Assembly: GCF_038967635.1 (NCBI RefSeq)
Contig: NZ_CP152413.1
Span: 2,666,001-2,730,000, forward strand
Source: Bradyrhizobium sp. B124
GTDB taxonomy: Bacteria; Pseudomonadota; Alphaproteobacteria; Rhizobiales; Xanthobacteraceae
DNA: 64,000 nt
Direction: 5' to 3'
Every line of letters begins with the position of its first letter. Positions within the stretch are counted from its first letter, which is position 1. The notes beneath the pieces were generated by a model. The model was not told where the DNA came from. It worked only from the letters and a program-made list of their open reading frames with translations, and did no database searches. Below are positions 18,100 to 26,827 of the stretch, in pieces. Made by a program: the position numbers and the translations under genes.

Positions 18100-19460
18100 G
18101 CCTGTGCGGCCTTTGGCACCAGCGCCTCGACCGTCACGCCATCGTCGCTGGAATTGATCTTGAGCGTGCCTCCGAGCGCGAGGATTCGTTCCTGCATGCC
18201 GGTCAAACCGCGGCCAAGCCGGTGATCCCTGAGCAGCCCGCGGCCGTTGTCGCGGACTCGCACCAGCGCGCAGCCGCGGCTGCCGCGCAGGCTGGTCTGC
18301 CGCTCCGCAGGCTCGATCGTGATATCGACTGCCGTTGCGCCGGCGTGGCGGAACACATTGGTGAGCGCTTCCTGGACGATGCGATAGATCGTCAGATCGG
18401 CCATCTCGCCGGTCTCGCCGAGATCAGGCGATATGCTGCTCTCGATCTCCACCTCCGGGTGCGTCTCGCTCCACAGCCGCACCAGCGCGCCAAGCGCTTC
18501 CGCAAGCCCAAGCTCCGCCAATCCCACCGGCCGCAATCGCTCCAGGATGCGGCGGGTGAACTGCTGAAGCGCGTTGACTTGCTCGAGGATGGCATTGCCG
18601 TGCTTGCGTAGCGCAGCAGGATCCGGCTTTTCGACCTCCGACAGCCGCGTCAGTGCGCCGGCATGGGCGCGCAGCGCGAACAGATAGGGCCCGAACTCAT
18701 CGTGCAATTCGCGCGCGATCTCCTTGCGCTCGGAATCCTGCAGCGAGACCGCGCGTTCGGCCAGCTGCCGCTTGCTGTCCACGGCTTCGCCAAGCGTCAC
18801 CGCCAAATGGTTCAGTTTGGCACAGATCGCAGCCAATTCAGGCGATCCGCCGGGCTCGACCCGCGCGTCGTAATCCCCAGCCTCGATGCCAGTCATGGCC
18901 TGCGACAGCGCTTGCAGCGGCGCAAGTGCGCGGCCGACCACCAGCATGGTCACCAGCAGCAGCGCCACCGCGATCGCGGAGCCGACCTCGAGCTGGGTGA
19001 CGATGCCGTCCCAGATCTCGGCCATTTCGTCATCAGGATGCGAGGTGATGACAAGCGATTGCGGCTTGCCGTGAACCGAGATCGGCACCCGCACCGAAGT
19101 CTGCTCGGGATGAACCAGCGCGACGAACCATTCAGGCGGGGCGCGCGGATCGCCTGCCTCCGCCAGGCGCTCGGCAGACTTTGCGGTCGCGTCATCCTGC
19201 CGCGTGATGCTGACATGGCGCAGCCGGCTCAGGTCCTGGACGATCTGGTCGAGCCGCGCATCCGGATCCGGCGCTTCGTCGAGACCGGCCACCATCGTCG
19301 CAACAAACTCGCGCGCCAGCCGGATCACGCTCTGGTCCTCGGCCTGGACACGCGGCCCCGCTTCCAGCACGAGCCGTGCAATATTGATGCCCAACCCGAG
19401 CGCCAGTATCAGCGCCAGCAGCAGGTTGATCCGTGCGCGCAAGGATAGCTTTTGCCACAT
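18096..19460 (-). CDS. Sensor histidine kinase (NarX/UhpB-like, HisKA_3)
   Basis: Membrane sensor of 454 residues from the ATG at 19460, preceded by GGGGG. Two helices (about residues 12-30 and 150-170) enclose a periplasmic sensor of about 120 residues; a HAMP segment follows (LAPLQALSQAMTGIEAGDYDARV). The phospho-acceptor is in SERKEIARELHDEFGP, and the ATPase domain shows the N-box (LTNVFRHAGATAV), VRDNGRGLL and GLTGMQERI. It is divergent from a LuxR-type response regulator, its likely partner. By position beside xoxF and the rare-earth uptake genes it could be the alcohol or lanthanide sensor, like PedS2 of Pseudomonas putida; this is inference. The open frame extends to 19649. Confidence 0.9.
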   Translation of the reverse strand: MWQKLSLRARINLLLALILALGLGINIARLVLEAGPRVQAEDQSVIRLAREFVATMVAGLDEAPDPDARLDQIVQDLSRLRHVSITRQDDATAKSAERLAEAGDPRAPPEWFVALVHPEQTSVRVPISVHGKPQSLVITSHPDDEMAEIWDGIVTQLEVGSAIAVALLLVTMLVVGRALAPLQALSQAMTGIEAGDYDARVEPGGSPELAAICAKLNHLAVTLGEAVDSKRQLAERAVSLQDSERKEIARELHDEFGPYLFALRAHAGALTRLSEVEKPDPAALRKHGNAILEQVNALQQFTRRILERLRPVGLAELGLAEALGALVRLWSETHPEVEIESSISPDLGETGEMADLTIYRIVQEALTNVFRHAGATAVDITIEPAERQTSLRGSRGCALVRVRDNGRGLLRDHRLGRGLTGMQERILALGGTLKINSSDDGVTVEALVPKAAQA

Positions 19461-19641
19461 GACGTTGCCCCCGACCGCGATCCCTCCTCCGAGAGGATCG
19501 TTGACAGCCAAATTTGCCCGGCTATCTAATCGCACCCTATCGCAATCTCGTGCGAGGTGCACAACCGGTCGGAACCGAGGTGTTCTTCGTGCAAATCGAT
19601 GTAACGATGAGCTAGTCGAAGCAGGTCGCCGGAACAACGCC

Positions 19642-20262
19642 ATGCGCATTCTGATCGTTGATGATCATCCCATCGTTGCCTCCGGTTGTCGCACCGTGTT
19701 CGCCGACGATCCCGAGATCATCCTGCTGGAAGCTGCGGATGCCGAAAGCGGCGAACGGGCTTTCGTCGCGGAGAAGCCCGATCTCTGCGTGATCGACATC
19801 AACCTGCCGACCGTCTCCGGCTTCGAGCTGGCCCGCCGTATCTTGAGCCGCGATGCATCCGCGCGCCTGATCATGTTCAGCATGAACGACGACCCGGTGT
19901 TCGCTGCCCGCGCCATCGACATCGGCGCCAAGGGCTACGTCTCGAAGACCGGCGACCCCAACGATCTGGTGGAGGCGGTGCGCGAGGTCGGCAATGGCGG
20001 CGTCTATCTGCCGCCAGCGATTGCACGCAACGTCGCCTTTGCGCGGCCGGGCTTTGCGCAAAATCCACTTTCCAAGCTCACTTCGCGCGAGATGGAGATC
20101 CTGCGCCTGCTCAGTTCCGGCAAGAGCCTGTCGGAGATCGCCTGGCTGGTGCATTCGTCATACAAGACGGTCGCGAACACGTCATCGATCATGCGCCAGA
20201 AGCTTGGCGTGCGCACCTCGGCAGAGCTGGTGCGCCTCGCGATCGAGAGCGGCGTCGGCTGA
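19642..20262 (+). CDS. LuxR/NarL-type response regulator
   Basis: Two-component regulator of 206 residues. The receiver has the acidic pair in IVDDHP (Asp8, Asp9), phospho-acceptor Asp52 (CVIDINLP) and Lys102 (GYVSKTG). The C-terminal helix-turn-helix reads LTSREMEILRLLSSGKSLSE followed by TVANTSSIMRQKLGV, a standard GerE/LuxR module. The frame is open far upstream (to 19204), but the receiver begins exactly at the ATG at 19642. It is divergent from the sensor kinase gene with 181 bases between starts, and 24 bases upstream of the S-formylglutathione hydrolase gene, so the regulator may be co-transcribed with a formaldehyde-oxidation gene. PedR2/ExaE-type regulators of quinoprotein genes have this architecture. 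Confidence 0.9.
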   Translation: MRILIVDDHPIVASGCRTVFADDPEIILLEAADAESGERAFVAEKPDLCVIDINLPTVSGFELARRILSRDASARLIMFSMNDDPVFAARAIDIGAKGYVSKTGDPNDLVEAVREVGNGGVYLPPAIARNVAFARPGFAQNPLSKLTSREMEILRLLSSGKSLSEIAWLVHSSYKTVANTSSIMRQKLGVRTSAELVRLAIESGVG

Positions 20263-20286
20263 CGTCGCGCTCCAACACAGAGGAAT

Positions 20287-21132
20287 ATGGCAATGCAGAC
20301 GGTTTCCCAGAACAAGTCGCATGGCGGCACGCAAGGCGTTTACCGGCATCCAAGCCGCGAGACCAAGACCGATATGACCTTCTCGGTGTTTGTCCCCGAT
20401 CATGCGGCCGGCGCCAGATTGCCCGTCGTCACCTATCTGTCGGGCCTGACCTGCACGCACACCAACGTCACGGAGAAGGGTGAGTTCCGGCAGGCATGTG
20501 CCGAGCTCGGCCTGATCTTCGTCGCACCCGACACCAGCCCGCGCGGCGAAGGCGTCCCCGGCGATCCCGCCAATGCCTACGATTTTGGCCTCGGCGCAGG
20601 CTTCTATGTCGATGCGACGGAGCAGCCGTTCGCGACCAATTACCGGATGTGGAGCTACGTCACCGAGGAATTGCCCAAGTTGATCGCCGAGCAATTCCCG
20701 GTCGACACGAAGCGGCAATCGATCCTCGGTCACTCCATGGGTGGCCATGGCGCGCTGACGGTGGCGCTGCGCTATCCCGATCGGTATCGTGCGGCGAGCG
20801 CGTTCGCGCCGATCGTGGCGCCGTCGCAGGTGCCGTGGGGCAACAAGGCGCTAGGCGGCTATCTCGGCAGCAACAAGCAGGCGTGGCGCAAGCACGACGC
20901 GGTCGCGCTGATCGAAGATGGCGCCCGCTTCTCCGATCTGCTGGTCGACTATGGCGATGCCGACGGTTTTCTCACCGAACAGCTGCGGCCCGAGCTCCTG
21001 AAGGCGGCTTGCGAGAAGGCCAACATTCCGCTCACCTTGCGGCGTCAACCCGGCTACGACCACAGCTATTATTTCATCTCGACCTTCATGGCCGATCATC
21101 TGCAGTGGCACGCCGCGCGGCTGAAGGCGTGA
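20287..21132 (+). CDS. fghA: S-formylglutathione hydrolase
   Basis: Serine hydrolase releasing formate and glutathione from S-formylglutathione, the last step of the GSH-linked formaldehyde pathway. The 281-residue protein has the esterase D fold: LPVVTYLSGLTCTHTN at the oxyanion strand, nucleophile Ser150 in GHSMGGHGA, an acid in YGDADGF and the His in GYDHSYYF. Conserved blocks DTSPRG and GAGFYVDAT are present. AGAGGAA precedes the ATG. It completes the gfa and dehydrogenase steps encoded 7 kb away on the other strand, with regulators between the two halves. Confidence 0.96.
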   Translation: MAMQTVSQNKSHGGTQGVYRHPSRETKTDMTFSVFVPDHAAGARLPVVTYLSGLTCTHTNVTEKGEFRQACAELGLIFVAPDTSPRGEGVPGDPANAYDFGLGAGFYVDATEQPFATNYRMWSYVTEELPKLIAEQFPVDTKRQSILGHSMGGHGALTVALRYPDRYRAASAFAPIVAPSQVPWGNKALGGYLGSNKQAWRKHDAVALIEDGARFSDLLVDYGDADGFLTEQLRPELLKAACEKANIPLTLRRQPGYDHSYYFISTFMADHLQWHAARLKA

Positions 21133-21283
21133 TGCTTTCCCCAGCCAAGGCGGCGTGATACCAAAATATCGAAAACAACCCCATGCAAAGTAGCCGGCGG
21201 CGGCGTTCAACCAGACGAGTTGACACGTCAGGCAACTCAGGGTTGTTCTTCTAATATTCCGAAATCATCCAAGCGCCCGTCGC

Positions 21284-21796
21284 TCATCGTGCCTGCGGCG
21301 CGCCGTAGTTTGGCGCGAGCAGGCGGTTGCGGACGAGGTAATCGGTGGCGCGTGACCAGGATTCGTCGGTATTGCCGCGCATGTCGGCGCTCATTGCTGC
21401 CACCAATTGCCCGGAATGGACGTCGCGCAGATAGAAATTGATGTTGAGGATCAGGTTGGAGACCTTCTGCACCACACCGGTCATCGCAAGATCGGCGCCC
21501 AGCTCGCCGGCCAGTTTCACGTCGCATCCGCCGCAGGCCTGAAGATTGCTGCCGTGCGCCGCAGCATTGACCGGCGCGATATCGATCACGTGGAACTTGC
21601 CGGAATCTGCAAGCTCCTTGCGCACCTGATCGCCAGCGCGCAGCAACCGCGTCTGTTCGTCGCTCCGCGGTCCGTCCACCTCTCCTTGAAGGCTGGTGTC
21701 GATCATCTCGAGGTCGAACACCGCGAGCTTGGGCGGTTCGGCGCGCGCCGCAGACATCAGCAGCAAAGACATGGCGAAGACGAACGCTGATCTCAT
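21284..21796 (-). CDS. Exported DUF2380/DUF3280-like protein
   Basis: About 170 residues, with a signal peptide (MRSAFVFAMSLLLMSAARA) and a mature chain starting PPKLAVFDLEMIDTSLQGE, a pattern I associate with an exported unknown-function family often seen beside PQQ-dehydrogenase ABC systems. It contains a pair of cysteines in LQACGGCDVK and a predicted beta-rich C-terminal half. The open frame extends to 21970 but the signal peptide begins at 21796. It is divergent from the substrate-binding gene of the rare-earth ABC system with 136 bases between starts, so the two probably share a control region. Family number is from memory. Confidence 0.75.
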   Translation of the reverse strand: MRSAFVFAMSLLLMSAARAEPPKLAVFDLEMIDTSLQGEVDGPRSDEQTRLLRAGDQVRKELADSGKFHVIDIAPVNAAAHGSNLQACGGCDVKLAGELGADLAMTGVVQKVSNLILNINFYLRDVHSGQLVAAMSADMRGNTDESWSRATDYLVRNRLLAPNYGAPQAR

Positions 21797-21932
21797 GATT
21801 GTGAACCAATCGAAATTTGGTACCGCGCAACGACAAAAAGCGGGGTTGCAAGCCAGGCCAATTCCGGCATCTTGCATGTCAACGCATGGCTCGACAACGC
21901 CAGCCGAGTGAAGAATGACTACGGGAGGAGTT
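21797..21932. promoter_or_regulatory. Divergent control region of the PedA1-like operon
   Basis: 136 bases between two divergent starts. A strong ribosome binding site, GGGAGGAG at 21923-21930, sits two bases before the ATG at 21933 and also lies inside the longer open frame from 21915, which argues for 21933 as the real start. Promoter boxes are not clear. Confidence 0.45.
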
Positions 21933-23114
21933 ATGTTCCGATGGCTGATCGGCACGATCGCGCTCAGCATGGTGGCGACCGGAGCGCTGGCGGCTGATCC
22001 CGTCGAGGTCCATATCGGCTATCTCGGCCATGCCGGCATCAAATCGACGCTCTCGCTGGTCGAGCAACCGGCCGACAATGACGGTATCGCCGGCGCACGC
22101 CTTGCGATCGAGGACAACAATACGACCGGGAAATTCCTCAACCAGCGCTTCGTGCTTGATGAGGTCAAGGTCAAGGACAGCGACGACGTCGCCAAGGTCG
22201 CGACCGATCTCGCCGGCCAAAACGACTATATCATCACCGACCTGCCCGCCGACGCCCTGCTCAAGGTCGCCGACGCGCTGCGCGATCGCGGCACCGTGCT
22301 GCTGAATGCGGGCGCGATCGACGATCGCCTGCGCGAGCAGGACTGCCGCGCCAACGTGATCCATGTCGCACCGACCCGCTCGATGCTGGCCGACGCGCTC
22401 GGCCAGTACCTGGTGTGGAAGCAGTGGAAGCGCTGGCTCCTGGTGACTGGCTCGCACGATCAGGACAAGCTCTACGCCGACGCGCTGCGCCGCGCCGCCA
22501 CGCGCTTCGGCGCCAAGATCGTCCAGGAACGGACATTCGAGGACACCGGCGGCGCGCGCCGCACCGACAGCGGCGTGACGCTGATCCAGCGTCAGATGCC
22601 GGTGTTCACGCAGCAGGCGCCGGCTTACGACGTGCTCGTCGCCGCCGACGAGAGCGAGGTGTTCGCGAACTATCTGCCCTACCGGACCTGGGAGCCGCGT
22701 CCCGTGGCGGGCTCGGCAGGTCTGGTGCCGACCAGCTGGGACGCGGCGCATGACCAATGGGGTGCGGTCCAGATCCAGAACCGCTTCGTCAAGCTGAACA
22801 TGCGCCGCATGACGGCGCTCGACATGCAGGCCTGGACCGCTGCGCGCATGATCGGGGAAGCCACCTCCCGCACCAATTCGGGCGATCCCAGGAAGGTCAT
22901 CGCCTTCCTCAAGGGCAAGGATTTCTCGATCGCCGCCTTCAAGGGTACGCGATTGACCCTGCGAGACTGGAATCTGCAGCTCCGCCAGCCGATCCTGCTG
23001 GCCGATGGTCGTATGGTCGTTTCGGTCTCACCGCAGGAAGGTTTCCTGCACCAGGTCTCCGAACTCGACACGCTCGGTGTTGACCGGCCTGAAACGAAGT
23101 GCAAGCTGCAGTGA
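21933..23114 (+). CDS. Periplasmic binding protein of the PQQ-alcohol-dehydrogenase ABC system (PedA1/LutA-like)
   Basis: About 393 residues with a signal peptide (MFRWLIGTIALSMVATGALA). The fold is branched-chain-amino-acid-binding-like (HIGYLGHAG..., DDRLREQDCRANVIHV, SWDAAHDQWGAVQIQNRF) and the sequence fits the binding-protein family tied to PQQ alcohol dehydrogenases. In Pseudomonas putida the PedA1A2BC system, and in Methylorubrum extorquens the Lut system, are needed for growth with low lanthanide, so the cargo may be a lanthanide or its chelate. It is the first gene of a tight run with a beta-propeller protein, ATPase, permease and an unknown exported protein. Confidence 0.87.
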   Translation: MFRWLIGTIALSMVATGALAADPVEVHIGYLGHAGIKSTLSLVEQPADNDGIAGARLAIEDNNTTGKFLNQRFVLDEVKVKDSDDVAKVATDLAGQNDYIITDLPADALLKVADALRDRGTVLLNAGAIDDRLREQDCRANVIHVAPTRSMLADALGQYLVWKQWKRWLLVTGSHDQDKLYADALRRAATRFGAKIVQERTFEDTGGARRTDSGVTLIQRQMPVFTQQAPAYDVLVAADESEVFANYLPYRTWEPRPVAGSAGLVPTSWDAAHDQWGAVQIQNRFVKLNMRRMTALDMQAWTAARMIGEATSRTNSGDPRKVIAFLKGKDFSIAAFKGTRLTLRDWNLQLRQPILLADGRMVVSVSPQEGFLHQVSELDTLGVDRPETKCKLQ

Positions 23115-23119
23115 GGGAG

Positions 23120-24097
23120 ATGAAACGCATGTGGCGCCGCTGTCTGTTGACCGGGATGCTGGTTTGGCTTGCCGCGACACCGGCGTCCGCCTTCGTTGCC
23201 TACGTCTCCAACGAGAAGGGCAACACCGTCACGGTGATCGACACCACTAGCTGGACGGTGACAAAGACCATCAAGGTCGGCCAGCGGCCGCGCGGCATCG
23301 AATTCTCGCGCGACGGCAAGTTCGTGATGGTCGCGGTCGGCGACGACGACACGATCCAGGTGATCGATACCAAGACCCAGGAGATCGTCGACACCCTGCC
23401 CTCCGGCCCCGACCCGGAATTGTTCACCCAGGATGCCGCCGGCAAGACCATGTATGTCGCCAACGAGAACGACAACACGGTCACCGTGATCGATCTCGAG
23501 AAGCGTGCCCGGCTCGGCGACATCCAGGTCGGCGTCGAGCCCGAGGGCATGACGATCAGCCCGGACGGCAAGATCCTGATCAACACGTCCGAAACCACCA
23601 ACATGGCGCATTTCATCGACACGACCACGCGCCAGATCGTCGCCAACGTGCTGGTCGATTCGCGGCCGCGCTTCGCCCAGTTCAAGCGCGATGGCTCCGA
23701 ATTGTGGGTTTCCTCCGAGATCGGCGGCACGGTGTCGATCATCGATCCGGTTAAGCGCGAGGTGACCGGCAAGATCACCTTCGAAATCCCGGGCCTGCGC
23801 AACGAGGCGATCCAGCCCGTCGGCATCGGCATGACCAAGGACGGCAAGACCGCGTTCGTTGCGCTCGGCCCCGCCAACCGCGTCGCGGTGGTCGACGGCG
23901 CGACCCACAAGGTCCTCAAATATCTGCTGGTCGGCCAGCGCGTCTGGCACATGGATTTCACGCCCGACGAAAAATATCTGATGGTCACCAACGGCGTCTC
24001 GAACGATGTCTCGGTGATCGACATCGCAGCCCAGAAGGTGATCAAGACCATTCAGGTCGGCGAACTGCCCTGGGGGATCACGATCGCGCAGCCATGA
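23120..24097 (+). CDS. YVTN beta-propeller protein of the PQQ-associated ABC system (PedA2/LutB-like)
   Basis: Exported seven-bladed propeller of about 325 residues. Repeats are easy to see: AYVSNEKGNTVTVIDTTSW, MYVANENDNTVTVIDLEKR, VTNGVSNDVSVIDIAAQ, each with a following GxxPxGI/M turn. The signal peptide spans LLTGMLVWLAATPASA. The frame is open from a GTG at 23099; ATGs at 23120 and 23129 both follow a GAGGGAG sequence, and I cannot choose firmly. It lies 5 bases after the binding protein and its stop overlaps the ATPase start (ATGA). Pairing of a binding protein with a YVTN propeller is specific to quinoprotein-linked transporters such as PedA1A2BC. Confidence 0.9.
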   Translation: MKRMWRRCLLTGMLVWLAATPASAFVAYVSNEKGNTVTVIDTTSWTVTKTIKVGQRPRGIEFSRDGKFVMVAVGDDDTIQVIDTKTQEIVDTLPSGPDPELFTQDAAGKTMYVANENDNTVTVIDLEKRARLGDIQVGVEPEGMTISPDGKILINTSETTNMAHFIDTTTRQIVANVLVDSRPRFAQFKRDGSELWVSSEIGGTVSIIDPVKREVTGKITFEIPGLRNEAIQPVGIGMTKDGKTAFVALGPANRVAVVDGATHKVLKYLLVGQRVWHMDFTPDEKYLMVTNGVSNDVSVIDIAAQKVIKTIQVGELPWGITIAQP

Positions 24098-24909
24098 CCG
24101 CAACCGACGCCCATATCGCGAGCCAGCCCTTGCCGGATACAGGCCCTGTAGCGGCCGTGCCGCCGGCGCTGTCGATCGGCAATGTCAGCCACAGCTACGG
24201 TCCGCGGCGCGCCCTGATCGACATCAACTTCACGGTTCAGCCTGCGAGCTTCACCGCGTTGCTGGGCCTCAACGGCGCGGGCAAGAGCACCTTGTTCTCG
24301 CTGGTGACGCGACTGTTCGGGATCCAGAACGGCCAGATCAAGATTTTCGGCCATGACATCAGCCGGACGCCGGGTGAGGCGCTGCGGCTGATGGGCGTCG
24401 TGTTCCAGCCGCGAACGCTCGATCTCGACCTCTCGCTGACGCAGAACCTGCTGTATCACGCTGCGCTGCACGGTATCTCGCGGCGTGAGGCGCGGCTGCG
24501 CAGCGCCGAGGTGCTCGGCCGCATCGGGCTCGCCGACCGCGCCACGAGCAAGGTGCGCGATCTCTCGGGCGGCCAGATGCGAAGGCTCGAAATCGCCCGC
24601 GCGCTGCTGCACCGTCCGCGGCTGCTGCTGCTCGACGAGGCCACCGTCGGGCTCGACGTCAAGGCGCGCGCCGACATTCTCGATCATGTCCGCCAGCTCG
24701 TTACTGAACAAGGCATCGGCGTGCTCTGGGCGACGCATCTGTTCGACGAGATCATGCCGGGCGACGACCTTGTGGTGCTGCATCAGGGCCGGATGCTGGC
24801 GCACGGCCCGATGTCGCGGGTGATCGCGGACGCAGGCGCCCAGGACGTCAACACCGCGTTCATGCGCCTGACCGGAACGGCAACCCTCACCGGAAAACCG
24901 CCAACATGA
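24094..24909 (+). CDS. ABC transporter ATP-binding protein of the PQQ-associated system (PedB/LutE-like)
   Basis: Cytosolic ATPase, 271 residues. Walker A is GLNGAGKST, Q-loop VVFQPRTLDLDLS, signature LSGGQMRRLEIARAL, Walker B LLLLDEATVGLD, and the switch His in WATHLFDEI. The N-terminal 25 residues are a nonconserved lead. It overlaps the propeller gene at its start and the permease gene at its end, each in an ATGA, so the four proteins are made from one coupled message. Architecture resembles ABC-2-type transporters, which often export; the direction for the rare-earth system is still debated, so import is an inference from the known growth phenotype of relatives. Confidence 0.92.
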   Translation: MTATDAHIASQPLPDTGPVAAVPPALSIGNVSHSYGPRRALIDINFTVQPASFTALLGLNGAGKSTLFSLVTRLFGIQNGQIKIFGHDISRTPGEALRLMGVVFQPRTLDLDLSLTQNLLYHAALHGISRREARLRSAEVLGRIGLADRATSKVRDLSGGQMRRLEIARALLHRPRLLLLDEATVGLDVKARADILDHVRQLVTEQGIGVLWATHLFDEIMPGDDLVVLHQGRMLAHGPMSRVIADAGAQDVNTAFMRLTGTATLTGKPPT

Positions 24910-25754
24910 GCAGCACGACGGTCACGCCTGAGCGAAGCGGCTTCTCGGCGTCGGAATACGTCGTCTGCCTGAACGGCATCGTATGGCGCGAGGCGCTGCG
25001 CTTCCTGCATCAGCGCGAGCGCTTCGTCTCGGCGCTGGTCCGGCCGCTGGTCTGGCTGTTCATCTTCGCCGCCGGCTTCCGTCAGGTGCTCGGCATCTCG
25101 ATCATCCCGCCTTATGAGACCTACATCCTCTACGAGGTCTATATCGCACCCGGCCTGATGGCGATGATCCAGCTCTTCAACGGCATGCAATCGTCGCTGT
25201 CGATGGTCTATGACCGCGAGATGGGCAACATGCGGACGCTGCTGGTCAGCCCGCTGCCGCGCGGCTATCTCCTGTTCTGCAAGCTGCTCGCCGGCACGGC
25301 GGTGTCGCTGCTTCAGGTCTACGCCTTCCTGCTGATCGCGTGGTTCTGGGACATCGCGCCGCCGACCATCGGCTACCTCACCGTGCTTCCGGCGCTGGTG
25401 CTGTCGGGCCTGATGCTCGGCGCGCTGGGCATGCTGATCTCGGCCAGCATCAAGCAGCTCGAGAATTTCGCCGGCGTGATGAACTTTGTCATCTTCCCGA
25501 TGTTCTTTGCCTCGTCGGCCCTGTACCCGCTCTGGCGCGTGCAGGAAGGCAGCCCGATGCTGTATTATATCTGCCAGTGCAATCCGTTCACGCATGCGGT
25601 GGAGCTGATCCGGTTTGCGCTGTACGGCAAGATGAACTGGGTTTCGCTCGCGGTGGTCGGCGGCTGCACAGTGGTGTTCATGATCGGCGCGATCCTGGCC
25701 TACGATCCATCGCGTGGCCTGGTCTGGCGCGGACCCGGCGGAGGCGAGGCATGA
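24906..25754 (+). CDS. ABC-2 type permease of the PQQ-associated system (PedC/LutF-like)
   Basis: Inner-membrane protein of 282 residues with six predicted helices. It matches the ABC-2 permease pattern: RPLVWLFIFAAGFRQVLG, YIAPGLMAMIQLFNG, DREMGNMRTLLVSPLPRGYLL (the cytosolic coupling helix), MNFVIFPMFFASSALYPLW and a final helix with GAILAYDPSRGLVWR. It is the membrane partner of the ATPase just upstream. Both ends overlap neighbours in ATGA sequences. The family is found almost only near PQQ alcohol dehydrogenases. Confidence 0.92.
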   Translation: MSSTTVTPERSGFSASEYVVCLNGIVWREALRFLHQRERFVSALVRPLVWLFIFAAGFRQVLGISIIPPYETYILYEVYIAPGLMAMIQLFNGMQSSLSMVYDREMGNMRTLLVSPLPRGYLLFCKLLAGTAVSLLQVYAFLLIAWFWDIAPPTIGYLTVLPALVLSGLMLGALGMLISASIKQLENFAGVMNFVIFPMFFASSALYPLWRVQEGSPMLYYICQCNPFTHAVELIRFALYGKMNWVSLAVVGGCTVVFMIGAILAYDPSRGLVWRGPGGGEA

Positions 25755-26371
25755 CAGGTTGGCGGCCAGCAGGACTGGGCGCGCTGCTCGCGATGGTTTT
25801 GTCGAACCAGGTCGCGTTCGGTGCCGACCCGCGTTACCCGGACTGGCCATGCGCGCAGGCCAAGGTGCCCGAGATCTCGCTCGCCGCGGTCTGGGCCGGG
25901 CCGCCGCTCGGCGATGCCGAGACCAGGTGGAGGGACGATCCGAAGATCAGCGCACTTGCGACCAAGCTCGCAGCGCGCCGCGTTCCGCTCGAGGATGCGC
26001 AGAAGGAGATCACCGAATTCCTGTCGGCCGCGGCGGCCGACAAGGCCAATGCTGGAAAGCTGCTGTTCGCGGGCCTGTTCGATACGCTCAACGGCCAGCG
26101 GGCCTCGGTCATGAACGGGCTGGAGCGCGTGATGCGCAAGCAGCGCGAGGCCGCGGAAAAGATCCGCGCCGATACGATCGCGCTGCAGGCGTTGCAGGAC
26201 GCCACGCCGCCGGACCAGGCCAAGGTCGACGAGCTCGGCAATCAGCTGGTCTGGGAGACCCGGATATTCGAGGACCGCGGACGCGTGGTGAAATTCGTCT
26301 GCGAGGTGCCGACCATAATCGATCAGCGGCTGTTCGCGCTAAGCCGGACCATCCAGCAGGAGCTGGATTGA
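25751..26371 (+). CDS. Exported protein of unknown function coupled to the PQQ-associated ABC genes
   Basis: From the ATG at 25751, which overlaps the permease stop, the protein has 206 residues with a signal peptide (MTGWRPAGLGALLAMVLSNQVAFGA). The mature start DPRYPDWPCAQAKVPEISLAAVW has one Cys; a second Cys lies at VKFVCEVPTI near the end, so a long-range disulfide is possible. The rest is predicted helical (MNGLERVMRKQREAAEKIRAD, LQDATPPDQAKVDELGNQLVW). I recognise no function. Translational coupling with the four ABC genes suggests it is a fifth, periplasmic part of the same system. Confidence 0.78.
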   Translation: MTGWRPAGLGALLAMVLSNQVAFGADPRYPDWPCAQAKVPEISLAAVWAGPPLGDAETRWRDDPKISALATKLAARRVPLEDAQKEITEFLSAAAADKANAGKLLFAGLFDTLNGQRASVMNGLERVMRKQREAAEKIRADTIALQALQDATPPDQAKVDELGNQLVWETRIFEDRGRVVKFVCEVPTIIDQRLFALSRTIQQELD

Positions 26372-26474
26372 GGCCTGCGACCGATCCCGGCCCCGGGGAT
26401 CATTAACGCGCCGCCGGAACAAACTGCGGTGCCCGTTCGTTGCCCCCAACTATATCTGAAGTTGGGAGACCTCG

Positions 26475-26765
26475 ATGAGAGCAGCCAAGATCGTCTTGAC
26501 CAGCCTCGCCGCTGCGAGCCTGATCGCCTCAGCGGCTTTGGCCCAGCAATCCATGTCAGGAATGGTCACCAAGATTGACCGACTGAGTGGAACCATCTCG
26601 ATCCAGCAGACGCAAACCGGCACGGTGGGCGCGGCCGGCGGCGCAATTCAGGAATACAAGGTGCCCAAGGGACAGTCACTGGAGGAGCTTCACGCCGGTG
26701 ACAAGGTGACATTCACCACCACGGACGGCGACAAGACCATCAACAAGCTCGACAAGCAGAAGTAG
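26475..26765 (+). CDS. Small exported CusF-like/OB-fold protein
   Basis: A 96-residue protein: signal peptide MRAAKIVLTSLAAASLIASA, cleavage after ALA, then a short beta-rich domain (MSGMVTKIDRLSGTISIQQTQ, KVTFTTTDGDKTINKLDKQ). The shape is like the CusF-type or DUF1344-type small periplasmic proteins that bind metals or act as OB-fold modules. No Cys is present and Met is scarce, so copper binding is not obvious. GTTGGGAG lies upstream of the ATG. It ends just before a strong stem-loop and converges with the rhodanese-like gene. Confidence 0.7.
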   Translation: MRAAKIVLTSLAAASLIASAALAQQSMSGMVTKIDRLSGTISIQQTQTGTVGAAGGAIQEYKVPKGQSLEELHAGDKVTFTTTDGDKTINKLDKQK

Positions 26766-26780
26766 CTCGCGAGAGCATTT

Positions 26781-26827
26781 CCGAGCCGCGTGAGGGCGGG
26801 CTCACTGTTCGCCCTCGCGCGGCTCGG
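26781..26827. terminator. Bidirectional stem-loop between convergent genes
   Basis: CCGAGCCGCGTGAGGGCG (26781-26798) pairs with CGCCCTCGCGCGGCTCGG (26810-26827), an 18-bp stem with a single mismatch and an 11-base loop. It lies 15 bases after the CusF-like gene and covers the last codons of the rhodanese-like gene on the other strand, a good place to end both messages. No long T-run follows on either strand. Confidence 0.65.
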
